A stretch of DNA of 50,129 nt, taken from the NCBI GenBank assembly GCA_902362435.1, contig CABIWW010000016.1:1-50129 (forward strand), given 5' to 3'. The position numbers and the translations under genes were made by a program. The notes beneath the pieces were generated by a model. That model worked only from the letters and a program-made list of their open reading frames with translations, was not told the origin of the DNA and ran no database searches. This DNA comes from Eubacteriaceae bacterium. GTDB taxonomy: Bacteria > Bacillota > Clostridia > Peptostreptococcales > Anaerovoracaceae. Shown here one piece after another: positions 43,051 to 50,129 of this stretch (positions within the stretch are counted from its first letter, which is position 1; every line of letters begins with the position of its first letter).

Positions 43051-44148
43051 ATGCGATATCAGAGATGTAGCAGATGCATTATGGATAATGCTTCTGATCC
43101 AACAATAAGATTTGATTCGAATGGAGTGTGTAATTATTGCACAAAAGCTTTAAGTGAGATAAATACGACGACATATTTTCCAAATGAAGAAGGTCAGCGG
43201 CGATTGGAAAAAATGCTCGATGAAATAAGGCGAGTTAATAAAGACAAGGATTATGATTGCCTCATGGGTATTTCAGGTGGACTGGATTCTGCATACCTTG
43301 CATATTTAGGCTATAAATGGGGACTGAGGATCATGGCAGTGCATATCGATGATGGCTTTGATACAGATGTATCAAAAGAAAATATAAAAAAGTTGTGCAA
43401 GGCTGCGCAGATTGAATTAAAAGTAATAAAGCCAGATGCATATCAGTTCAATGAGCTGACCAAAGCATATATGCGCGCAGGTGTGCCTAATTTAGCGATT
43501 CCACAGGATAACATTTTATTTGCTTTTTTATATGATATTGCAGAAAAGAGCAGGATAAAGTATTTTCTTTCAGGTGGAAATTTTGCTTTGGAAAGCATTC
43601 TGCAGCAGGGTAATACATATAATGCAATGGATATCGTCAATCTAAAGGATATAAATAAAAGATTTGGACATGCGCCAATAGATAAACTGAAATTCATTTC
43701 ATCATACAAAAAATATTTAATGATGAAAACTGGGAAATTAGTCAACCTTAGACCATTAAACTATATAAATTATAATAGAGAGCAAGCTTTATTAGATTTA
43801 AAAGAGTTTTGTGATTTTAAATATTATGGCAGAAAGCATTTGGAGAATGTTTTAACTGCTTTTTTGCAGTTGTATTGGTTGCCGAACAAGTTTGGGGTAG
43901 ATAAAAGAACCTCACATCTGTCAAGCATGATCGTATCAGGACAGATGACAAGAGAAGAGGCTCTTAAAGAAATCGAAAAACCAATCGTGGATGAAGAGTT
44001 GATGCGTGAGTATATAGCTATCATAAAGGAGAAAATGGGTATTTCGGATGATGAGTTTGAGGCTATAATGGCATCTCAGATTCATCAGCATGATGAATAT
44101 AAAATCGATAAATTGTCGATTTTATTAAGAAAGATAATAAGCAGATAA
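43051..44148 (+). CDS. N-acetyl sugar amidotransferase (WbpG/PseA-like)
   Basis: A 365-residue PP-loop ATPase. The N-terminal Cys cluster RCSRCIMDN ... CNYC (about residues 6-30) and the ATP loop LMGISGGLDSAYLAYLG near residue 73 are typical of WbpG, which converts an acetamido to an acetamidino group on UDP-ManNAc3NAcA. WbpG works with HisH/HisF-type partners that supply ammonia; none is in the window. The start at 43051 has AAGGAGAG 8 nt upstream; the frame opens at 42982 without a site. From here to about 45364 the DNA is visibly more AT-rich than the flanking genes. Confidence 0.85.
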   Translation: MRYQRCSRCIMDNASDPTIRFDSNGVCNYCTKALSEINTTTYFPNEEGQRRLEKMLDEIRRVNKDKDYDCLMGISGGLDSAYLAYLGYKWGLRIMAVHIDDGFDTDVSKENIKKLCKAAQIELKVIKPDAYQFNELTKAYMRAGVPNLAIPQDNILFAFLYDIAEKSRIKYFLSGGNFALESILQQGNTYNAMDIVNLKDINKRFGHAPIDKLKFISSYKKYLMMKTGKLVNLRPLNYINYNREQALLDLKEFCDFKYYGRKHLENVLTAFLQLYWLPNKFGVDKRTSHLSSMIVSGQMTREEALKEIEKPIVDEELMREYIAIIKEKMGISDDEFEAIMASQIHQHDEYKIDKLSILLRKIISR

Positions 44149-44188
44149 AATATGGATGGGGAGGTAAAGAAGAATTTCTTGATGACTT

Positions 44189-45364
44189 ATGAAGATTTGT
44201 ATTGTAACGGGTAACCTTATAGATAATTATGATTCTAGTTTCGCATTTGATCAGGCTTTGGCATTGTCCGGTTTTGGGCATGATGTTGTGGTTTTAGCAT
44301 TAGATATGAGGTCTATTAGAAGAAAGAGGAAGCTTGGGATCAGGAAGCATAATCATAGAGGTATTCATATATTACAGTATAGTTTTCCGGTAAGTACTAT
44401 TCCTAGAAAGTATTCAGCTGTGATCGAGGAAATGTGTTTTATAGATGGATTTAAGCGCCTGACAAAGGAATATGGCAGGTTTGATATCATACATTCACAT
44501 TTTCTAGAGGAATCATATATTGCGGTAAAAGGTAAAAGAAGTCTAAAAGGAAGCGTACCTGTTGTTGTAACAGAGCATTCAAGTCTTGTTCACAATAAAA
44601 GGATATATTTAAAGAAGCGCATCATTGAGGAGTGTGAGTTCACATATAAAAATGCTGATGCTCTGATTGCAGTCAGTGAAAGCCTTTCAGAAACAATTAT
44701 GGATAACTTTGATGTAAAGTGCAGGACTGTTTACAATGTGTTTGATAACAGTATTTTTAATATGCATGACAGGGAAAATATAGAGGGTAAACCTTTTGTT
44801 TTCGTTAGTGCAGGAAATCTGACAACTAATAAAAGAATGGACTTGTTAATTAAAGTATTTAAACTTGCATTTAACAACGATCCTAATTATATTTTAAAAA
44901 TATTTGGTGATGGACCAGAATATAAAAGGCTAAATGAATTGATTCATGATCTGGAATTGGAAAGCAACGTGTTTTTAATGAGAAACCGGCCTAGGTATGA
45001 GCTGGCAAAAGAATATAAACATTCGAATGCGTTTGTTCTTTTGTCAAGAAAAGAAACTTTTGGGGTGGCATATATAGAAGCTATGGCATGTGGGCTTCCC
45101 GTAATATCATGCAGATCAGGTGGTCCAGAAAGCTTTGTAAATGAAAAATGCGGATGCATTGTTGAAGATGATAAAGATGATATCAAATCAGCTATGCAGT
45201 CTATGGCTGCGCAGTATAAAAATTATTCTTCTATGGAAATTTCCAGATATGCTGAAAACAATTTTTCTCCAAATGCTATTGCAAGACAGCTAAGCGATAT
45301 ATATATATGTTTGACAAAAGGAGATAAAAATTCCAGCGACGATATACCGGATAATGCTGACTGA
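44189..45364 (+). CDS. Glycosyltransferase family 4 protein
   Basis: A 391-residue GT4 enzyme. It has IIHSHFLEESYIA, VTEHSSL, ADALIAVSESLSETI, then the C-terminal donor domain SAGNLTTNKRMDLLIKVFKLA and the EX7E motif in KETFGVAYIEAMACGLPVISCRSGGPES near residue 290. These are strong family signatures. It probably adds a sugar to the repeat unit. Its ribosome site is not obvious. Like the gene before it, it is AT-rich compared with the rest of the locus. Confidence 0.88.
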   Translation: MKICIVTGNLIDNYDSSFAFDQALALSGFGHDVVVLALDMRSIRRKRKLGIRKHNHRGIHILQYSFPVSTIPRKYSAVIEEMCFIDGFKRLTKEYGRFDIIHSHFLEESYIAVKGKRSLKGSVPVVVTEHSSLVHNKRIYLKKRIIEECEFTYKNADALIAVSESLSETIMDNFDVKCRTVYNVFDNSIFNMHDRENIEGKPFVFVSAGNLTTNKRMDLLIKVFKLAFNNDPNYILKIFGDGPEYKRLNELIHDLELESNVFLMRNRPRYELAKEYKHSNAFVLLSRKETFGVAYIEAMACGLPVISCRSGGPESFVNEKCGCIVEDDKDDIKSAMQSMAAQYKNYSSMEISRYAENNFSPNAIARQLSDIYICLTKGDKNSSDDIPDNAD

Positions 45365-45464
45365 AAAGACTGCAATATGTGTAGCATGAGTTTTGCCTGA
45401 AATGACAATGTGAGAGCCATGAAGATGTTAGAGAAGTGGAACATAGATTACAGAGGATAATAAA

Positions 45465-46904
45465 TTGGAAGGTTTAATAAAAAAATTAGGACAGTTTTCA
45501 GTAGGACCGATAATAGGAGCGGTATTAGGGTTTATTACAGTGCCGGTCATCACGTATTTTATAACACCGGATGAATACGGAAGAGCAAGCATGTTCACAC
45601 TGGCGATATCTATCCTTCAGATGTTCGTGTTTCTCGGGATGGATCATGCATATACGAAGAGATATTATGAATCAGAGGACAAGATAAAGCTGCTTACGAA
45701 TGCGATGCTGCCTTCAATAGTACTGGTCACACTGATAGACATCGTGATATTCATATTTAGAAAAGATGTGTCTGTTTTGCTGTTTGATACAGATAGCGAA
45801 ATGCTGTGTATATATGCATTGATGGTGATACTCCCGGGGCTTGCTGCAGAAAAGTTTGCGCTGATGGATATAAGGATGCAGCAAAAAGGACTGCTTTATT
45901 CTATGATGTCGATACTGCTGAAGGCGCTTACTCTTGTATGTATGGTACTGCTGCTTGTTGGATACGAGAGGAGCTTCAGAGCCATAGTGATAGGGACGAC
46001 ACTTGCGCAGCTGATATATACAGGCGTGATCCTGTTTATAGAAAAAAGTCGTTTCAGGATAAGATTTTCACTGCTTGACAGACGCGAAATGAAGAGACTT
46101 GTCAGGTTTGGACTGCCTATAGTGCCGACCATGATAATCGGATGGGCACTTAGCGGTATGGACAAGGTCATGCTCAGAGGATTCTGTGATTATTCAGAGC
46201 TGGGAATGTATGAAGTCGCTTTTAAAGTTGCTAATATAATCGGTATAATACAGGCATGTTTTACGAGTTTCTGGGTACCTGTAGCGCATCAGTGGAATAA
46301 TGAAAATGTTGAAAAAAATAATTTTGTGAAAGCCGGACGCATCGTTGCATTCATAATGACTGCGATATTCGTGTGTGTACTGCTGGTAAAAGATGTGATA
46401 TTCATGATACTGTCCGATGAGTATTCAGAAGCAGTAAAGATCGCACCGTTCCTGATGATGTATCCGATCATGTACACTATATCAGAAGTTACGGTAATGG
46501 GCATATATTTCAAGGAGAAGACAATGAACCTGATAGTTGTATCAGTTGTTTCATCAATAGTGAATATCGCCCTGAACTGGATGCTGATACCCGTATGGGG
46601 AGCGGTAGGAGCATCGATAGCGACAGGCCTCGCATATGCTGTATTTTTCTGGGTAAGGACAGTGATATCAAGGAAAATATGGTTTAGCTTTCCGCTAGGT
46701 GCATATATATTCGTGACCGCAGTGCTGATAGTGTCAAGTGCACTTAACGTACTGATAGATGGATGGCTGATATATGCTATCAATGCTGTCATACTTATAG
46801 CTGTAGCAGTTTACTTTAAGACCGAACTGTGTGAGATATGCAGATTAGCTTTGGATTTTTTAGTAAAGCGTAAGAAAAATGTTGTTGAAGTAAATAAGAA
46901 ATAA
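45465..46904 (+). CDS. Polysaccharide flippase (Wzx-type, MATE-like)
   Basis: A 479-residue membrane protein with about 12-14 hydrophobic helices. It opens LIKKLGQFSVGPIIGAVLGFITVPVITYFITPDEYGRASMF, the classic start of polysaccharide flippases that move lipid-linked repeat units across the membrane. Basic residues between helices are common. It starts with TTG after AGAGGA at about 9 nt. It is the last gene of the locus, separated by 100 bp from the AT-rich glycosyltransferase, and is followed by a terminator. Together with the Wzy-like protein it points to a Wzx/Wzy-dependent pathway. Confidence 0.9.
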   Translation: MEGLIKKLGQFSVGPIIGAVLGFITVPVITYFITPDEYGRASMFTLAISILQMFVFLGMDHAYTKRYYESEDKIKLLTNAMLPSIVLVTLIDIVIFIFRKDVSVLLFDTDSEMLCIYALMVILPGLAAEKFALMDIRMQQKGLLYSMMSILLKALTLVCMVLLLVGYERSFRAIVIGTTLAQLIYTGVILFIEKSRFRIRFSLLDRREMKRLVRFGLPIVPTMIIGWALSGMDKVMLRGFCDYSELGMYEVAFKVANIIGIIQACFTSFWVPVAHQWNNENVEKNNFVKAGRIVAFIMTAIFVCVLLVKDVIFMILSDEYSEAVKIAPFLMMYPIMYTISEVTVMGIYFKEKTMNLIVVSVVSSIVNIALNWMLIPVWGAVGASIATGLAYAVFFWVRTVISRKIWFSFPLGAYIFVTAVLIVSSALNVLIDGWLIYAINAVILIAVAVYFKTELCEICRLALDFLVKRKKNVVEVNKK

Positions 46905-46928
46905 TCAATAAGAAATGATGAATGAAAG

Positions 46929-46966
46929 CAACTGTGCAGGGACGATACTTGTGCGGTTGTTTTTTG
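46929..46966 (+). terminator. Terminator at the end of the polysaccharide locus
   Basis: CAACTGTGCA (46929-46938) pairs with TGTGCGGTTG (46950-46959, with G-U pairs), followed by T6. It closes the run that began at 26169; no other convincing terminator was seen between the genes. Confidence 0.75.
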
Positions 46967-47071
46967 ATTAAAGAAGTATATATTTTGCTGACCGTTACAA
47001 AAGCAATCATCAATTAAAAAGTAATAATGTTCAAAATAGTAAAAATAATCATGTAAATATTGCTTATATGG

Positions 47072-47099
47072 TTGTTTTTCCTTTCTTTAATGGTATAAT
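47072..47099 (+). promoter_or_regulatory. Promoter of the CWB2 surface-protein gene
   Basis: TTGTTT (47072-47077), 16-bp spacer, and a perfect TATAAT (47094-47099) with TG extended -10. The leader is about 46 nt and ends in a GGGAGG ribosome site before the ATG at 47152. Confidence 0.8.
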
Positions 47100-47151
47100 G
47101 AGAATGATTTAGAATATCTGAATCAAGTCTGTATTTACAGGGAGGTATGCA

Positions 47152-50004
47152 ATGCATAGTATGATGAGAAGAGGAGTGCGGATACTATTTGCGTTTGTAT
47201 TGATCAGCGCTATATGCATCAGTGCAAATACGAACATTTCCTATGGTGAAATTAAAACTATTACTTTAAATGCAGCTGGAGGAACGTTTAAGGACACAGG
47301 TGAGGAAATCAAAGAATATGACGTATCATTTACAGATGATACGGGTATGATGGAGACTGCTGATTTTCCTGAGCCTGAGCGAGAGGGATATGCCTTCCTT
47401 GGATGGGCATATTATGTGGGTGCGCCTATGCCAGGTAGTTATGTCAGCAAAGATACAGATCAGCTGTATGCTTTCTGGAAAAAGAATAATGACCCAGTGC
47501 CATACGGTTGCAAGATCAGTTATTTTGATAAAGTTTCAAATACAGAAATCGCAGATTTTAGTGTTAATATCGGCAAAGGTATCTCTTTAACTTTGCCGTC
47601 TTCATATGACCGTGAAAAAGGAATCAAACTCGAAGGCTATTATCCTGATGGAAGCTCATTTGAAAAGGATATTACAGTATTTGAAGATGGTGTGTGGTAC
47701 TGTTCAGTAGAGTCGGAGTCTATCGATAAAACAGAAAAGCAGACATACATCATAAGTGTAGTTGAAAGAGATGATGCATTGCGGACAATAGACTTCGAAG
47801 GCATAGTAGGCATCCAGCTGGCAGATCCGGAGTCTGTGGATGAATCAGGTTATCCGACGCGAATGATAGCGATACCTGTGATGATATCTGAGGCAGTATC
47901 AGAAAATGGAGCTGAGGTAGAACTGCCATATGGAGTACTGGATAAGGGCTGGAAAGTTAATATATTCTGGGAGTTGAATTTTGAAGGCGCCGGCATAAAC
48001 GTCGGTGACGGGTATAGTATGGTCGGTAAAAAAGATATCAGTGCAGATCTCAGGAATTCACTTCAGAAAAAATATGTATTCAGGGATTCTGACGGCACAG
48101 AGCATGATTTTGTGCTGAATTTTACTGAAAGTGATGGCAGCAGCACAGAGTTGAATGATCTGGCGTTCCTGTTCTGGGATGGTGAGTCGTATGATGAAAC
48201 CGGAGATAAACTGTATGATGCATTATCCGTGGATTTAGAGGCAGCGATGACGAGCAAAGGTGCAGAGATCGTGCTGCCGTACTATTATGATAAAGAACGC
48301 TGCGGCAGCATATTGACCGGGCTTAATGATCCGGAAAACTTTGCAGAAGTTTCCGGGCTGGAGGAAAGCTATGATCTGGACGGCAATGGAAAATGTACGG
48401 TCGAATTCACCGTGACTTCTGCAAATGGAAAGAACACTCAGAAATACAAGATCACTATTGTAAAAGACAGAGATGGCAGCAGTACCGAGCTTGAAGCACT
48501 GCAGCTTTTATATGGTGATATTTATATGACCGAAGAAGATCAGTATGTACCTGTGGATATCGAAGCAGCCAAGACTGAAGCTGGAGCACATGTTACGGCA
48601 CCGGTCAACAAGTCAGCAAAAGATGTCAGATTCAATTTGTATGCAGAAACCAGGAACTTTGCAACTGTGGATGATAAAGGCAATACATCCCTGATATGGG
48701 AGCCGGATATCTACAAGCGCCCAGAGGCATATAACAAGACAAGTGATACACTGGAATTCACCGTGACTTCTGCAAATGGAAAAAACACTCAGAAATACAA
48801 GGTGACTGTATGGCAGAAAGGTGCACAGGAAGAGACTGATATAAGCACGCTGAAGATTACAGGGATTGCTGATAAAGAATATACCGGCAGTGATATAGAG
48901 CAGGATATCGTTATAACTGATGGTGATAAAATTCTGACAGAAGGAGTCGACTATATTCTGAAGTATGAGAATAACAGGAAAGTTGGACAGGCAACGGTCA
49001 CTATAAGCGGTCAGGGGTCATATACAGGAACTGTGATAAAGAACTTTAAAATATATAAGAAAGATAGTGGTTCATCAGATGCCTTTGATAAAGTATCAGG
49101 TGGTAAAAGCATGATCAGGATCGCAGGCGACAACCGTTACGCCACTTCGACTGCCGCTGCCGATGCTCTGAAGAAGAGTCTTGGAGTTGACAAGTTCGAT
49201 AATATCATAGTAGCAAGCGGAGCTGACTATCCGGACGCGCTGGCAGGCAGTTATCTGGCAAAGGTGAAGGATGCTCCTGTGATGCTGGTCGGCAAGGATG
49301 CGAATACCGAAGCTGATGTCAAGCAGTACATAAACAAGAACCTGAAGAAAGGCGGTACAGTATATCTGCTTGGCGGAACGGGTGTAGTGACCTCAAGATT
49401 CGAAAAGAGTCTGGGAGATTTCAAAGTAGAACGACTCGGCGGTCAGACGAGATACGAGACCAATATAGCGATACTAAAAGCTGCAGGCGTGGATAAGGAA
49501 GATCTGCTCGTGTGCACAGGCGAGGGCTTTGCAGACAGCCTGTCGGCGTCAGCAGTCGGCAAACCGATACTGCTCGTTGCAGGCAGCGGAGTGGATGACA
49601 CTCAGAAGAAATACTTAGGCAGCATGAAGATAAATGATATCTATCTGATAGGCGGAACAGGCGTAGTAAGCGATAAGATCGGAACACAGCTGAAGAAATA
49701 TGATCAGGACGATAAGTGTGAGCGTGTAGCCGGACAGAACAGATACCTGACGTCGGTGGCGGTAGCGGAGAAGTTCTTCACTGATGGCAGTGACAGTGCA
49801 GTACTGGCATATGCCATGAACTTCCCTGACGGCCTTGCAGGCGGACCGCTGGCGCTTTCCATAAAAGCTCCGCTGATACTGACAGACAACAGTGGGTACA
49901 GCGATGCGGTGGCTTATGCGAAGAGCGCAGGTATAAAGAAAGCTGCGGTTCTCGGCGGACCGACGCTGATATCCGATGGTGTAGTGAAAAACATAATCAG
50001 ATAA
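47152..50004 (+). CDS. Secreted surface protein with InlB-like, cadherin-like and three cell-wall-binding-2 repeats
   Basis: A 950-residue secreted protein. Residues 1-34 are a signal peptide with basic start MMRRG, hydrophobic core and SYGE end. Residues about 35-112 are a Listeria-Bacteroides (InlB-like) repeat (GYAFLGWAYY ... LYAFWKK). About 320-560 contains two diverged repeats each ending EFTVTSANGKNTQKYK. About 565-640 is a small beta-sandwich (YTGSDIEQDIVIT ... GQGSYTGTVIKNFKIYKK). Three CWB2 units follow, starting at about residues 654, 758 and 855 (IRIAGDNRYATS, VERLGGQTRYET, CERVAGQNRYLT). CWB2 triplets anchor proteins non-covalently to anionic wall polymer in C. difficile. The N-terminal part probably binds outward targets. 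No sortase motif is seen. Confidence 0.92.
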   Translation: MHSMMRRGVRILFAFVLISAICISANTNISYGEIKTITLNAAGGTFKDTGEEIKEYDVSFTDDTGMMETADFPEPEREGYAFLGWAYYVGAPMPGSYVSKDTDQLYAFWKKNNDPVPYGCKISYFDKVSNTEIADFSVNIGKGISLTLPSSYDREKGIKLEGYYPDGSSFEKDITVFEDGVWYCSVESESIDKTEKQTYIISVVERDDALRTIDFEGIVGIQLADPESVDESGYPTRMIAIPVMISEAVSENGAEVELPYGVLDKGWKVNIFWELNFEGAGINVGDGYSMVGKKDISADLRNSLQKKYVFRDSDGTEHDFVLNFTESDGSSTELNDLAFLFWDGESYDETGDKLYDALSVDLEAAMTSKGAEIVLPYYYDKERCGSILTGLNDPENFAEVSGLEESYDLDGNGKCTVEFTVTSANGKNTQKYKITIVKDRDGSSTELEALQLLYGDIYMTEEDQYVPVDIEAAKTEAGAHVTAPVNKSAKDVRFNLYAETRNFATVDDKGNTSLIWEPDIYKRPEAYNKTSDTLEFTVTSANGKNTQKYKVTVWQKGAQEETDISTLKITGIADKEYTGSDIEQDIVITDGDKILTEGVDYILKYENNRKVGQATVTISGQGSYTGTVIKNFKIYKKDSGSSDAFDKVSGGKSMIRIAGDNRYATSTAAADALKKSLGVDKFDNIIVASGADYPDALAGSYLAKVKDAPVMLVGKDANTEADVKQYINKNLKKGGTVYLLGGTGVVTSRFEKSLGDFKVERLGGQTRYETNIAILKAAGVDKEDLLVCTGEGFADSLSASAVGKPILLVAGSGVDDTQKKYLGSMKINDIYLIGGTGVVSDKIGTQLKKYDQDDKCERVAGQNRYLTSVAVAEKFFTDGSDSAVLAYAMNFPDGLAGGPLALSIKAPLILTDNSGYSDAVAYAKSAGIKKAAVLGGPTLISDGVVKNIIR
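48403..48801 (+). repeat. Near-identical 48-nt repeat pair inside the surface protein
   Basis: Positions 48403-48450 and 48754-48801 differ at one base and encode the same 16 residues (EFTVTSANGKNTQKYK). They start 351 nt apart, 117 codons. The surrounding repeats are much more diverged, so the identity is local. Confidence 0.85.
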
Positions 50005-50034
50005 ATATGAAACAGAGAAGGCGGCAGTTACGTG

Positions 50035-50062
50035 CCAATGTCATTAAGTTAAGCGACATTGG
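50035..50062. other. Short inverted repeat downstream of the surface-protein gene
   Basis: CCAATGTC pairs with GACATTGG around a 12-nt AT-rich loop. There is no T-run. It could be a stem in the 3' UTR. I see no transposase or matching end in the window to support a mobile element. Confidence 0.35.
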
Positions 50063-50087
50063 ACCGGGCGTTTCTTAAAACAACAAG

Positions 50088-50129
50088 ACAGAGTATATCT
50101 CAAAAAGGTATGCTCTGTTGTTTTTTTTT
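50088..50129 (+). terminator. Terminator after the surface-protein gene
   Basis: ACAGAGTATA (50088-50097) pairs with TATGCTCTGT (50109-50118, one G-U) and is followed by a long T-run that continues to the window end. It ends the 47152-50004 transcript. Confidence 0.75.

Noticed and set aside
50035..50062. Inverted repeat considered as an insertion-sequence end
   Set aside because: Only one short copy is seen, with no transposase or target duplication in the window.

Overview
The window looks like a chromosome segment from an anaerobic Clostridia-type Firmicute. The basis is strong AGGAGG ribosome sites with occasional TTG/GTG starts, a Clostridium kluyveri-like cat1-sucD pair, a fused IspDF, a ProS of the bacterial editing type, a LytR-CpsA-Psr (LCP) protein and a secreted protein with three cell-wall-binding-2 (CWB2) repeats. 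A relative of Eubacteriales Family XIII would fit, but the exact taxon is inference.

Layout. (1) 1-90: the 3' end (domains V and VI) of a group II intron whose body lies off the left edge, followed by radA. (2) 1876-13727: a catabolic block. A LysR regulator is divergent from cat1 and sucD (succinate to succinyl-CoA to succinic semialdehyde, or the reverse). An APC permease and two small membrane proteins lie on the minus strand. An AraC regulator then leads a same-strand set: a glycerol-kinase-like FGGY kinase lacking the glycerol-binding Arg, a PhnW-like aminotransferase and a GldA-like polyol dehydrogenase. (3) 13866-16846: a minus-strand response regulator, histidine kinase and PHP phosphatase operon with 11-nt overlaps. 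(4) 17008-23543: a housekeeping run of PIN-TRAM protein, IspDF, ProS, two half-size chromate transporters, Nudix hydrolase and cyclophilin. (5) 23573-24298: a convergent region holding a tRNA-Arg(UCG) gene preceded, on its downstream side, by three exact 187-bp tandem units. Each unit ends in a copy of the tRNA 3' tail and its terminator. (6) 24510-46904: an LCP protein, then an 18-gene same-strand surface-polysaccharide locus.

The polysaccharide locus has a WbpM/PglF-type dehydratase, GNAT acetyltransferase, DegT aminotransferase and PglC-type phosphosugar transferase, which would build a lipid-linked amino-sugar primer. It also has a WbpI/WecB epimerase, WbpA/WecC dehydrogenase, WbpB-type oxidase, WbpD-type acetyltransferase and WbpG-type amidotransferase. 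Together these suggest a di-N-acylated aminouronic acid, possibly amidated. Four glycosyltransferases, a Wzy-like polymerase, a Wzx-like flippase, an LpxD-like acyltransferase, a deacetylase-like protein and an asparagine-synthase-like protein complete it. (7) 47152-50004: a secreted CWB2 surface protein with its own promoter. CWB2 modules are known to bind anionic cell-wall polymer, so this protein may anchor to the polymer made next door (inference).

The strongest candidate for something undescribed is the tRNA-Arg tail repeat array. The next are the kinase/aminotransferase/polyol-dehydrogenase module and the amide-forming enzymes of the polysaccharide locus that lack their usual nitrogen-donor partners.
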